Shown here: one piece after another, positions 43,116 through 54,600 of the stretch
Layout: each line of letters opens with the position of its first letter
Position numbering within the stretch: position 1 is the stretch's first letter
From: Argyresthia goedartella
Lineage: Eukaryota > Arthropoda > Insecta > Lepidoptera > Argyresthiidae
DNA length: 64,000 bases
Assembly (NCBI GenBank): GCA_949825045.1
Contig: OX463815.1
Coordinates: 26,651,356 to 26,715,355 of the forward strand
Direction of reading: 5' to 3'
Program-made: the position numbers and the translations under genes
Notes under the pieces: model-generated
Told to the model about the DNA's origin: nothing
The model's database searches: none
The model's input: only the letters and a program-made list of their open reading frames with translations

Positions 43116-44313
43116 CACTCGTGAGCAATAAACTCGAATCACTTCATCGCGCGTTGCTCGGAACAATTTTTTTGCAGTTTCTATGCAATGAACTATGGAT
43201 TGTGGTATATCACTAGAAAGGAAATTTTGTTAGCCTTTAACCTCTGTCTACATCATAACCAAAGATCATTCACCCTATGTCATGGAACTTAAAAACAAGA
43301 CATCATTTTTTTAAACAAACCACCATATTGTTTGGGCGTCCTGAAACCCTATGAAAGATGGGCGTTTAGGATAATTGCTCATCATTCCAATGTTTCACGT
43401 CAATAGAAACACGAAGCTTTTAGAAAATGGAAACCACACTTAGAGATGCCGCTTAAGTCGTCATCCTAATCCAGCAAGGGTTGTCTCAGCGTACCTATCG
43501 CTCGGCAGCTTCATCTGAGCCAGTCTTGTGTCGAGAAGGTTTACAAGAGGCACAGGGAGACTGGAAACTTAGTCCGGAGACCAGGATCTGGACGACAGCG
43601 ATGCACTTCGGTGAGAGATGACCGAAATATTGACACTTCTCTCCGAAATCGACACCTGACAGGCGTGGACGTCCAGCGGCAGCTCCGAGGAGTGCGAGAG
43701 TAGGCTGTCAGCGAGTGGTCAGCGAGGCGAAGATTTAACCTGGCGTCATCACATGATGACATTTTGCCGTTATAAATTTTGAATTTTATTGCCATGGCAT
43801 GAGGTTCAAAATCGTGATGCCTCATGGTCAAGGTATTGTTAACTTAAAGAAGCGAACTTGACCCCAAAAGGCCAGCCACAGAACCCACATTGTCTCAGAC
43901 CACCGACAGCACGGCTGAAGTTACTTACATGTTCACTTAGATTGGGATTTGGAGCCGAGTCCTGTTCTCGGACGAATCCAGGATGTGCCTGCATAGTAGC
44001 GACGTCGTGGGAGAGTTTATAGGAGTCCGGGAGCGATTCGCACAGTACTGATTCGCACATTTTTTTATCATTTCATACTACTTTCTATTCATTCACACTT
44101 TATGACATCCACAACTTAGACCTATTGCAATAATTGCCTAAATTTAGGTAGGAAATTAAATTAATTTTAAATAGTTTTGATATCATTAGAAAGCTAACAA
44201 AATTTCCTTTCAAATGATATACCACAATCCATGGTTCATTGCATGGAAGTTGTGGGGATTTGTTTTGAGCAGCGCGCGATGAAGTGATTCCAGTTTATTG
44301 CTCGCGACTGTAC
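43116..44313. mobile_element. Tc1 element with long inverted termini
   Basis: The left arm (43,116-43,245: GAGCAATAAACTCGAATCAC, ATGCAATGAACTATGGATTG, AAAGGAAATTTTGTTAGC) is found inverted at about 44,190-44,313. Between them lies a Tc1-like transposase pseudogene. Long subterminal inverted repeats of this kind are seen in some Tc1 families. Exact ends and TA duplication were not resolved. Confidence 0.65.
43470..44055 (+). pseudogene. Tc1-like transposase
   Basis: Frames on the plus strand give GLSQRTYRSAAS-type sequence with the paired-like HTH word, VEKVYKRHRETGNLVRRPGS, GRQRCTSVRDDRNIDTSLRN and RHLTGVDVQRQLRE, then near 43,965 FSDESRMCLHSSD and GVRERFAQY. These are the DNA-binding region and the block after the second-catalytic-aspartate strand of a DD34E-type Tc1 transposase. 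Frameshifted, with a foreign piece at 43,745-43,835 and the rest of the catalytic domain deleted. Confidence 0.7.
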
Positions 44314-44970
44314 ATATCTCCTTAGATATTCCAAATAATGTATTTTAAATATTTTTATACGATTCGTACATAGATAAATGTTGACTTTTGTATAGTGGTA
44401 AACTACTTATATTAAGAAGTATTAACTAGAAGTTTCATACACTGTTCTCTATGTTTTCACGCTTATATTAATAGAAACATGATATATATAAATGCAACAT
44501 AAACTCTCTTAGTGACTCAGCCAATCAATTTTAATTTTGTAAAATAGTGAACTATGGTACTGAACGCTTATTATTCTACCAGTCTCGTTGGTAAGTTGGT
44601 AGTATCATTGAAATGTGTGATTAGATTAATTATCGCAGGCGGCGGCTCCGTTTAGATATTCTGAAATGGGATAAAATACTGCTATATAATCGATGCTGGC
44701 TTTCTGCGTCCGTTTTGATTGCTCGGCCAAGTTATCCAAACCTAAAATGAAATGCAACAAAAAACTGTGAGAATTTGACGAAATCTAAGCCTGCAGACAA
44801 AAAAAAATCGGGGCAGTAATAATACTAGTTTATGTGACTGATACATAATGAAGGACATCAAAACTCGAGACTGGGTTAATGAAACGAATCGAAGGCAAGT
44901 TTCACAATAATGTCTCTCGAGAGTTTTAATGTCTAATTAATTAATTATGTACAGATACATACACTAGTTT

Positions 44971-45229
44971 ATCTACACACATATCATTAGCTCTCTTTGA
45001 TTTGTTCAGGAACAGCATGTTCGACCGGCATTGTGGCATTGATCATTGCTCTGCACTTGTTTAGCTTGTTCACTGTTCAGTGGTACCAACTTCACAGACA
45101 AACTAGGGGCGGCACGCAGGCGGGCGACGAGTTCGAAATTTGAATGTCATAACAATATTCAGATAAGAAATGAGTTTTTACCAAGTAGTTCATTATGCTG
45201 GTCGTAACGTGCGGTTTGTCGACGCTGTA
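44971..45229. mobile_element. MITE of the TATCTACAC family (copy 2, truncated)
   Basis: Left end ATCTACACACATATCATTAG, interior GGGGCGGCACGCAGGCGGGCG; the right terminus is missing where copy 3's leader (AATAGTAGTTTATGTGACTG) begins at about 45,229. Confidence 0.6.
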
Positions 45230-45339
45230 ATAGTAGTTTATGTGACTGCTACATAATGGAGGGCATTAATACTCGAGAGTTCATAATAATATCACTCGAG
45301 AGTTTTAATGCCTAATTATGTACAGTTACATACACTAGT

Positions 45340-45683
45340 TTATCTACACACATATCATATAAGCTCTCTTTGATGTGTTCAGGAACCGCATGTTTGACCG
45401 GCATTTTTGCTCTGCAGTTGTTTAGCTTGTTCTGTAGTACCAACTTCACGCAGGCGGGCGTCGGCGTTCGAAATTTGAATGTCAGTACCAACTTCACAGA
45501 CAAACTAGGGACGCCACGCAGGCGAGCGTCGGCGTTCGAAATTAGAATGTCATAATATGTAGAAAAATTACACATTATGGTCATTAAGATATGAGTTTTT
45601 ACCAAGTAGTTTAACATTAGGCTGATCGTAACGTGCGGTTTTTCTACGCATTAAAGAGGGTTTATGATACGTGTGTAGATAAA
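45340..45683. mobile_element. MITE of the TATCTACAC family (copy 3)
   Basis: Complete copy, with TTATCTACACACATATCATA at the left and the complement of TATGATACGTGTGTAGATAA at the right. It has an internal duplication of the ACGCAGGCGGGCGTCGGCGT block (45,450 and 45,519). Confidence 0.7.
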
Positions 45684-45693
45684 GTAAGTTATA

Positions 45694-46801
45694 TGCATTT
45701 TAAGTTGGCCGCGCGAACGAAACGCAGAGGCTTGCGCGGCCATGGAGATCTGGATAACAAAGATGCCTAGACATCTAATTCCTCTTTCAATTCTCATGCT
45801 CGAAAAGTCCTTCTTTAGGCTGGATGTAGGCTGCATATAATCGTATTTTATGCACTAGTGCTTAAAGCGTTGTCGTCATCGAGACTAAAACAATTGATTC
45901 ATTAAGTCAGACAGACGAGGTGACTGCATTAAATAAAATTGTTATTTCAATTTATTTACTTTAATTTATTTGCATTCTATGTTGCATGGTAAAAAACAGA
46001 AACTAAATAAAAACAAGTAATATTAACAAAAACATTAAAAAATCAACGTATGACTCGGCAGTATCGCGTACGACCTAAGCTAAAAATGATATGCAGAAAT
46101 TAAAATAAAAACAGTGGCGAGAAAGAGACTGACTTTTATTAAGTTGTTTTCTTTGCAAAACTTTGTTTTACTAAAGTTAATTAATATATCAATATCACTG
46201 TTTTATTTCCTCGCAATTGATGTGAAAAGCAGAATGTATAACTCGGTCTTAAAACCCATTTTATCCTCTACTTAATTATCCAACCTCGGTTTTCGGCGCG
46301 CGGCACGGTTGGATACCATACGTCTTGGATAAAATGGCTTGTTTTAGGCCTTTGTTGTACAATCAATAATTGTCAATTAAAGAGTCAATTCGTCGGTAAT
46401 TGTTGGAAAAAGTATAATGAAGAAAAGTTAAATACTTTCGAAAATTTGCATTTCCGAAGTTTTGGCAGCGCAATACTCCACTTTTCTTGATTATTTCCGA
46501 AATCCAAGACTGCACAGATAGTTAAAACCGGTGCTGCGTTTTGTCGGTACTAACGACATCATCAAATATCACTATTATTGAGTAATTCAAGTGGGCTCGT
46601 GGCCACACTAACTAAACGCCACTTTGGGCGCTGTTCCCAACATACCTAGGCACTAAGTGTAAAAGATGTATTTCTTCGTCAACTTGAAAAATTTACTCTT
46701 TAATTGACAAAAGGAATTGAATCTCTAGCCATTGTTGTTATCTAGATCTCCATGGCCACGCAATCCTCCGCGTTTCGTTCGCGCGGCCAACTTAAATGCA
46801 A
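45694..46801. mobile_element. inverted-repeat element with 95-bp arms
   Basis: Left arm from 45,695 (AGTTGGCCGCGCGAACGAAA, CGGCCATGGAGATCTGGATA) to about 45,790; right arm the inverted equivalent at 46,705-46,800. An inner palindrome (CATTTTATCCTCTACTTAAT versus GTCTTGGATAAAATGG) lies at 46,256-46,341. No coding. Confidence 0.65.
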
Positions 46802-46929
46802 GTTTTTTTATTATTGTTCCGACTAATTTTTAGTTTGCAGGCATAAATTTCGACAAATTCCGACAATTTTTTGATGCTTCATTTCAGGCTTGGATAACTT
46901 GGCCGAGCAATCAAAACGGCCACCTGTTT

Positions 46930-47320
46930 TTTCTGTAGGAGAGGATTTTTTTCTTATCCACTCACGTCTGTTGATGGCGATAGTTAACAGGGTATGAACT
47001 TAAATTTAAGTCGACGTTTGAGTGCATATACATGCCCAGGAGTCAGACCTCCCTGCTATACCGATTCTCTACATTGAGCGGGCCTCAACTCGTAGCACAC
47101 GGACTAAAAAGACCCTGTGTATAAGGTAGTTGTTTGTATGCTGAAGGAATTATACGCCTGCAAGTTACCCATTTGGGTGATAAATATGTAAGTTTAATTT
47201 ATATGGGAGGAGATCAGCTCGCACTCAAAGAGCCTGATAGCGGCGTGTCATTGGGTCAGATGGCCCTGCCCGCGAAATGACTAAGCGTGTCTTAAGTTGA
47301 TCTTTACTTTAGCAGCGTTT
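46930..47320. other. non-coding, nothing recognised
   Basis: No repeat ends or coding motif seen. Confidence 0.3.
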
Positions 47321-47324
47321 TGTG

Positions 47325-47400
47325 CATAGCGGGAGATATTCTGCCTCACAATCGAGAGATCCTGGGGTCGAATCCTGGCTGGGCAGGTAGAAGAATTTAC
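47325..47400 (+). repeat. tRNA-like SINE head
   Basis: GTGCATAGCGGGAGATATTC followed by a B box GGGGTCGAATCCTGG at about 47,363-47,377. Weak acceptor pairing; more likely a SINE than a tRNA gene. Confidence 0.4.
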
Positions 47401-47424
47401 ATCGCCGGGTCTTGAATGCTTATA

Positions 47425-47923
47425 CAGGATGTCTGGTAGATCGATGCAATAATCATTGCGAAACTAAACAATAATTGGATTATTTTACAATACTTTTACA
47501 ATACAAACTGGTTAGTAGGTCATAATTTCAAGAATGTGTGAGGTATCTAAGTTAATAATACCTTAAATGAAAGATCATTAACTAAGAATGTTTTTTAAAG
47601 ATTTGCACATAAAAAGCTTTCACTTGTTTTTGTTAATTTAGGTTCGAAAAACTAATTTGCCGTGCTCTTCTTCTGACGTAGCAGATGCACAAATCAAGAT
47701 TTCTTAGAATGATTATTAAGTGATTTATTAGAATCAATTGTAAAATTATCCAATTATTGTTTAGTTTCGCAATGATAATCACTTAACTGTGAAAATCTGG
47801 AATTTTTCTTCAAATAAAAATTTAACGGTAAGACTTCGCCGTATGTATGTTTGGTTCAAATGGTTCTAAATGGTCTGTGCTAGCTTCGGTTTAAGTATTT
47901 GCATCGATCTACCGGACACCCTG
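47425..47923. mobile_element. Tc1/mariner-derived MITE
   Basis: A 499-bp element with TIRs CAGGATGTCTGGTAGATCGA and the complement of TCGATCTACCGGACACCCTG, flanked by TA (47,423-47,424 and 47,924-47,925). Its interior (TAGCAGATGCACAAATCAAG onward) matches 35,590-35,780, the 3' part of the larger transposase-bearing element at 33.5-37.4 kb. So it is an internal-deletion derivative of that family. Confidence 0.8.
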
Positions 47924-48077
47924 TATGTTTATCATGTCGGTCTTTCTGGTTCTTAACTGGGATAACGTGTGTCGCCAGAAGCAATTAATGTGCTGTTTAA
48001 AGACTTTATACAGCTTGTTGTTTTGTAAAGTTACGCCCGACTCAGGGACGATATAGTTAACGTAACTAAAATTTTGC

Positions 48078-48083
48078 TTTATT
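48078..48083 (-). terminator. possible polyadenylation signal of TRABD gene 2
   Basis: AATAAA on the minus strand, 421 nt after the stop codon of the terminal exon. It is the first such hexamer I see in that direction. A 3' untranslated region of this length is ordinary. Confidence 0.45.
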
Positions 48084-48503
48084 TCCGATCCCATAATTTT
48101 GATTCATAGATTCATTTGATTGTACAGCGCGGTAGCATGCGATAGAAGTAAGGCCACAATTGAATGTTTTTAAGGTATTTTCCACTGAATGTTTTTTTTC
48201 TTCAGTTCAGTGTCATGTAAATAACCACCCCTGAGACTGGCGCACCGTTACAAAACAACACACACACACACAATGTTTACTATACGTCCACGGTTAAAAT
48301 CCAAATTACACTACGCTGAATCAGGGCCATGCGAAGACCATATTTGGTCCCCAAAATGGAATCCTTCTTACTGCCTTACTCTTATTACACCCTCTTATTA
48401 AGGGTTTAGGGTACCTGATACAGCCGTGTAATAAGCCTCTAACACCTGAGCTGCGGCAGGCAACACAGCACCCACCGTCATAAGAGTCGTGTAACGCGCG
48501 GAA

Positions 48504-48618
48504 TTACGGCAGCCACTTGCGCGGTACGATCTTGTATCCCGCGTAGAGCAGCGCGCCCACGAACGCGACGCGCACCGACGCGCGCACCAGCCGCGTGGAG
48601 AGGGACGGCGGAGGGACT
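48504..48618 (-). CDS. TRABD: TRABD gene 2, terminal coding exon
   Basis: 115 nt from acceptor CGTTCACAG to the stop TAA (48,506-48,504). It encodes VPPPSLSTRLVRASVRVAFV then GALLYAGYKIVPRKWLP. VPPPS follows the GMGH segment in TRABD proteins, and the hydrophobic VAFVGALLYAGYKIV is the likely C-terminal membrane anchor. One leading base completes the lysine codon left by exon 60,493-60,388. The first 45 bases of this exon plus the 88 bases upstream are the unit of the tandem array that follows on the right. Confidence 0.9.
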
Positions 48619-51600
48619 CTGTGAACGGTGAATGAGTGAGTGAATCTTTATTTCAGACACAAAGCCAGAGCCCAAAGATGTTAAGAGGTCTAGGGTGTTG
48701 TGTTGGGCCGACGCGCGCACCAGCCGCGTGGAGAGGGACGGCGGAGGGACTCTGTGAACGGTGAATGAGTGAGTGAATCTTTATTTCAGACACAAAGCCA
48801 GAGCCCAAAGATGTTAAGAGGTCTAGGGTGTTGTGTTGGACCGACGCGCGCACCAGCCGCGTGGAGAGGGACGGCGGAGGGACTCTGAACGGTGAATGAG
48901 CGAGTGAACTTTATTTCAGACACAAAGCCAGAGCCCAAAGATGTTAAGAGGTCTAGGGTGTTGTATTGGACCGACGCGCGCACCAGCCGCGTGGAGAGGG
49001 ACGGCGGAGGAACTCTGTGAACGGTGAATGAGTGAGTGAATCTTTATTTCAAACACAAAGCCAGAGCCCAAAGATGATAAGAGGTCTAGGGTGTTGTATT
49101 GGACCGACGCGCGCACCAGCCGCGTGGAGAGGGACGGCGGAGGGACTCTGTGAACGGTGAATGAGTGAGTGAATCTTTATTTCAGAAACAAAGCCAGAGC
49201 ACTAAGATGATAAGAGGTCTAGGGTGTTGTATTGGACCGACGCGCGGATCATCCGCGTGGAGAGGGACGGCGGAGGGACTCTGTGCACGGTGAATGAGTG
49301 AGTGAATTTTTATTTCAGACACAAAGCCAGAGCCCAAAGATGTTAAGAGGTCTAGGGTGTTGTATTGGACCGACGCGCGCACCAGCCGCGTGGAGAGGGA
49401 CGGCGGAGGGACTCTGTGAACGGTGAATGAGTGAGTGAATCTTTATTTCAGACACAAAGCCAGAGCACTAAGATGATAAGAGGTCTAGGGTGTTGTATTG
49501 GACCAACGCGCGGACCATCCGCGTGGAGAGGGACGGCGGAGGGACTCTGTGAACGGTGAATGAGTGAGTGAATTTTTATTTCAGACACAAAGCCAGAGCC
49601 CAAAGATGTTAAGAGGTCTAGGGTGTTGTATTGGACCGACGCGCGCACCAGCCGCGTGGAGAGGGACGGCGGAGGGACTCTGTGAACGGTGAATGAGTGA
49701 GTGAATCTTTGTTTCAGACACAAAGCCAGGGCACTAAGATGATAAGAGGTCTAGGGTGTTGTATTGGACCGACGCGCGGACCATCCGCGTGGAGAGGGAC
49801 GGCGGAGGGACTCTGTGAACGGTGAATGAGTGAGTGAATCTTTATTTCAGACACAAAGCCAGAGCCCAAAGATGTTAAGAGGTCTAGGGTGTTGTATTGG
49901 ACCGACGCGCGCACCAGCCGCGTGGAGAGGGACGGCGGAGGGACTCTGTGAACGGTGAATGAGTGAGTGAATCTTTATTTCAGACACAAAGCCAGAGCCC
50001 AAAGATGTTAAGAGGTCTAGGGTGTTGTATTGGACCGACGCGCGCACCAGCCACGTGGAGAGGGACGGCGGAGGGACTCTGTGAACGGTGAATGAGTGAG
50101 TGAATCTTTATTTCAGACACAAAGGCAGAGCACTAAGATGATTAGAGGTCTAGGGTGTTGTATTGGACCGACGCGCGGACCAGCCGCGTGGAGAGGGACG
50201 GCGGAGGGACTTTCTGGACGGTGAATGAGTGAGTGAATCTTAATTTCAGACACAAAGCCAGAGCCCAAAGATGATAAGAGGTCTAGGGTGTTGTATTGGA
50301 CCGACGCGCGGGCCAGCCGCGTGGAGAGGGACGGCGGAGGGACTTTCTGGACGGTGAATGAGTGAGTGAATCTTTATTTCAGACACAAAGCCAGAGCACT
50401 AAGATGATAAGAGGTCTAGGGTGTTGTATTGGACCGACGCGCGCACCAGCCGCGTGGAGAGGGACAGCGGAGGGACTCTGTGAACAGTGAATGAGTGAGT
50501 GAATCTTTATTTCAGACACAAAGCCAGAGCCCAAAGATGTTAGTCTAGGGTGTTGTATTGGACCGACGCGCGCACCAGCCGCGTGGAGAGGGACGGCGGA
50601 GGGACTCTGTAAACGGTGAATGAGGGAGTGAATCTTTATTTCAGACACAAAGCCAGAGCCCAAAGATGTTAAGAGGTCTAGGGTGTTGTATTGGACCGAC
50701 GCGCGCACCAGCCGCGTGGAGAGGGACGGCGGAGGGACTCTGTGAACGGTGAATGAGTGAGTGAATCTTTATTTCAGACACAAAGCCAGAGCACTAAGAT
50801 GATAAGAGGTCTAGGGTGTTGTATTGGACCGACGCGCGGACCATCCGCGTGGAGAGGGACGGCGGAGGGACTCTGTGAACGGTGAATGAGTGAATGAATC
50901 TTTATTTCAGACACAAAGCCAGAGCCCAAAGATGTTAAGAGGTCTAGGGTGTTGTGTTGGACCGACGCGCGCACCAGCCGCGTGGAGAGAGACGGCGGAG
51001 GGACTCTGTGAACGGTGAATGAGTGAGTGAATCTTTATTTCAGACACAAAGCCAGAGCCCAAAGATGTTAAGAGGTCTAGGGTGTTGTGTTGGACCGACG
51101 CGCGCACCAGCCGCGTGGAGAGGGACGGCGGAGGGACTCTGTGAACGGTGAATGAGTGAGTGAATCTTTATTTCAGACACAAAGCCAGAGCCCAAAGATG
51201 TTAAGAGGTCTAGGGTGTTGTATTGGACCGACGCGCGCACCAGCCGCGTGGAGAGGGACGGCGGAGGGACTCTGTGAACGGTGAATGAGTGAGTGAATCT
51301 TTATATCAGACACAAAGGCAGAGCACTAAGATGATTAGAGGTCTAGGGTGTTGTATTGGACCGACGCGCGGACCAGCCGCGTGGAGAGGGACGGCGGAGG
51401 GACTTTCTGGACGGTGAATGAGTGAGTGAATCTTTATTTCAGACACAAAGCCAGAGCCCAAAGATGATAAGAGGTCTAGGGTGTTGTATTGGACCGACGC
51501 GCGGGCCAGCCGCGTGGAGAGGGACGGCGGAGGGACTTTCTGGACGGTGAATGAGTGAGTGAATCTTTATTTCAGACACAAAGCCAGAGCACTAAGATGT

Positions 51601-54600
51601 TAAGAGGTCTAGGGTGTTGTATTGGACCGACGCGCGCACCAGCCGCGTGGAGAGGGACGGCGGAGGGACTCTGTGAACGGTGAATGAGTGAGTGAATCTT
51701 TATTTCAGACACAAAGCCAGAGCCCAAAGATGTTAAGAGGTCTAGGGTGTTGTATTGGACCGACGCGCGCACCAGCCGCGTGGAGAGGGACGGCGGAGGG
51801 ACTCTGTGAACGGTGAATGAGTGAGTGAATCTTTATTTCAGACACAAAGCCAGAGCACTAAGATGATAAGAGGTCTAGGGTGTTGTATTGGACCGACGCG
51901 CGGACCATCCGCGTGGAGAGGGACGGCGGAGGGACTCTGTGAACGGTGAATGAATGAGTAAATCTTTATTTCAGACACAAAGCCAGAGCCCAAAGATGTT
52001 AAGAGGTCTAGGGTGTTGTATTGGACCGACGCGCGCACCAGCCGCGTGGAGAGGGACGGCGGAGGGACTCTGTGAACGGTGAATGAGTGAGTGAATCTTT
52101 ATTTCAGACACAAAGCCAGAGCCCAAAGATGTTAAGAGGTCTAGGGTGTTGTATTGGACCGACGCGCGCACCAGCCGCGTGGAGAGGGACGGCGGAGGGA
52201 CTCTGTGAACGGTGAATGAGTGAGTGAATCTTTATTTCAGACACAAAGCCAGAGCACTAAGATGATAAGAGGTCTAGGGTGTTGTATTGGACCGACGCGC
52301 GCACCAGCCGCGTGGAGAGGGACGGCGGAGGGACTCTGTGAACGGTGAATGAGTGAGTGAATCTTTATTTCAGACACAAAGGCAGAGCACTAAGATGATT
52401 AGAGGTCTAGGGTGTTGTATTGGACCGACGCGCGGACCATCCGCGTGGAGAGGGACGGCGGAGGGACTTTCTGGACGGTGAATGAGTGAGTGAATCTTTA
52501 TTTCAGACACAAAGCCAGAGCCCAAAGATGATAAGAGGTCTAGGGTGTTGTATTGGACCGACGCGCGGACCATCCGCGTGGAGAGGGACGGCGGAGGGAC
52601 TCTGTGAACGGTGAATGAGTGAATGAATCTTTATTTCAGACACAAAGCCAGAGCCCAAAGATGTTAAGAGGTCTAGGGTGTTGTATTGGACCGACGCGCG
52701 CACCAGCCGCGTGGAGAGGGACGGCGGAGGGACTCTGTGAACGGTGAATGAGTGAGTGAATCTTTATTTCAGACACAAAGCCAGAGCACTAAGATGATAA
52801 GAGGTCTAGGGTGTTGTATTGGACCGACGCGCGGGCCAGCCGCGTGGAGAGGGACGGCGGAGGGACTTTCTGGACGGTGAATGAGTGAGTGAATCTTTAT
52901 TTCAGACACAAAGCCAGAGCACTAAGATGATAAGAGGTCTAGGGTGTTGTATTGGACCGACGCGCGCACCAGCCGCGTGGAGAGGGACGGCGGAGGGACT
53001 CTGTGAACGGTGAATGAGTGAGTGAATCTTTATTTCAGACACAAAGGCAGAGCACTAAGATGATTAGAGGTCTAGGGTGTTGTATTGGACCGACGCGCGG
53101 ACCATCCGCGTGGAGAGGGACGGCGGAGGGACTTTCTGGACGGTGAATGAGTGAGTGAATCTTTATTTCAGACACAAAGCCAGAGCCCAAAGATGATAAG
53201 AGGTCTAGGGTGTTGTATTGGACCGACGCGCGGGCCAGCCGCGTGGAGAGGGACGGCGGAGGGACTTTCTGGACGGTGAATGAGTGAGTGAATCTTTATT
53301 TCAGACACAAAGCCAGAGCACTAAGATGATAAGAGGTCTAGGGTATTGTATTGGACCGACGCGCGCACCAGCCGCGTGGAGAGGGACAGCGGAGGGACTC
53401 TGTGAACAGTGAATGAGTGAGTGAATCTTTATTTCAGACACAAAGCCAGAGCCCAAAGATGTTAGTCTAGGGTGTTGTATTGGACCGACGCGCGCACCAG
53501 CCGCGTGGAGAGGGACGGCGGAGGGACTCTGTGAACGGTGAATGAGTGAGTGAATCTTTATTTCAGACACAAAGCCAGAGCCCAAAGATGTTAAGAGGTC
53601 TAGGGTGTTGTATTGGACCGACGCGCGCACCAGCCGCGTGGAGAGGGACGGCGGAGGGACTCTGTGAACGGTGAATGAGTGAGTGAATCTTTATTTCAGA
53701 CACAAAGCCAGAGCACTAAGATGATAAGAGGTCTAGGGTGTTGTATTGGACCGACGCGCGGACCATCCGCGTGGAGAGGGACGGTGGAGGGACTCTGTGA
53801 ACGGTGAATGAGTGAATGAATCTTTATTTCAGACACAAAGCCAGAGCCCAAAAGATGTTAAGAGGTCTAGGGTGTTGTGTTGGACCGACGCGCGCACCAG
53901 CCGCGTGGAGAGAGACGGCGGAGGGACTCTGTGAACGGTGAATGAGTGAGTGAATCTTTATTTCAGACACAAAGCCAGAGCCCAAAGATGTTAAGAGGTC
54001 TAGGGTGTTGTATTGGACCGACGCGCGCACCAGCCGCGTGGAGAGGGACGGCGGAGGGACTCTGTGAACGGTGAATGAGTGAGTGAATCTTTATTTCAGA
54101 CACAAAGGCAGAGCACTAAGATGATTAGAGGTCTAGGGTGTTGTATTGGACCGACGCGCGGACCAGCCGCGTGGAGAAGGACGGCGGAGGGACTTTCTGG
54201 ACGGTGAATGAGTGAGTGAATCTTTATTTCAGACACAAAGCCAGAGCCCAAAGATGATAAGAGGTCTAGGGTGTTGTATTAGACCGACGCGCGGGCCAGC
54301 CGCGTGGAGAGGGACGGCGGAGGGACTTTCTGGACGGTGAATGAGTGAGTGAATCTTTATTTCAGACACAAAGCCAGAGCACTAAGATGATAAGAGGTCT
54401 AGGGTGTTGTATTGGACCGACGCGCGGACCATCCGCGTGGAGAGGGACGGCGGAGGGACTCTGTGAACGGTGAATGAATGAGTAAATCTTTATTTCAGAC
54501 ACAAAGCCAGAGCCCAAAGATGTTAAGAGGTCTAGGGTGTTGTATTGGACCGACGCGCGCACCAGCCGCGTGGAGAGGGACGGCGGAGGGACTCTGTGAA

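Larger units (their letters stand above)
44709..46920. mobile_element. hairpin element split by later insertions
   Basis: The arm at 44,709-44,800 (CGTTTTGATTGCTCGGCCAA, GTTATCCAAACCTAAAATGA) is found inverted at 46,834-46,920. Originally a short hairpin, now 2.2 kb because other repeats sit in it: two MITE copies of the TATCTACAC family and a second inverted-repeat element (45,694-46,801). Confidence 0.6.

Noticed and set aside
48660..48790. Good-looking plus-strand acceptor TTTATTTCAG in every array unit
   Set aside because: There is no plus-strand gene here to use it. It is the complement of the AATAAA-containing stretch on the gene strand and most likely a by-product.
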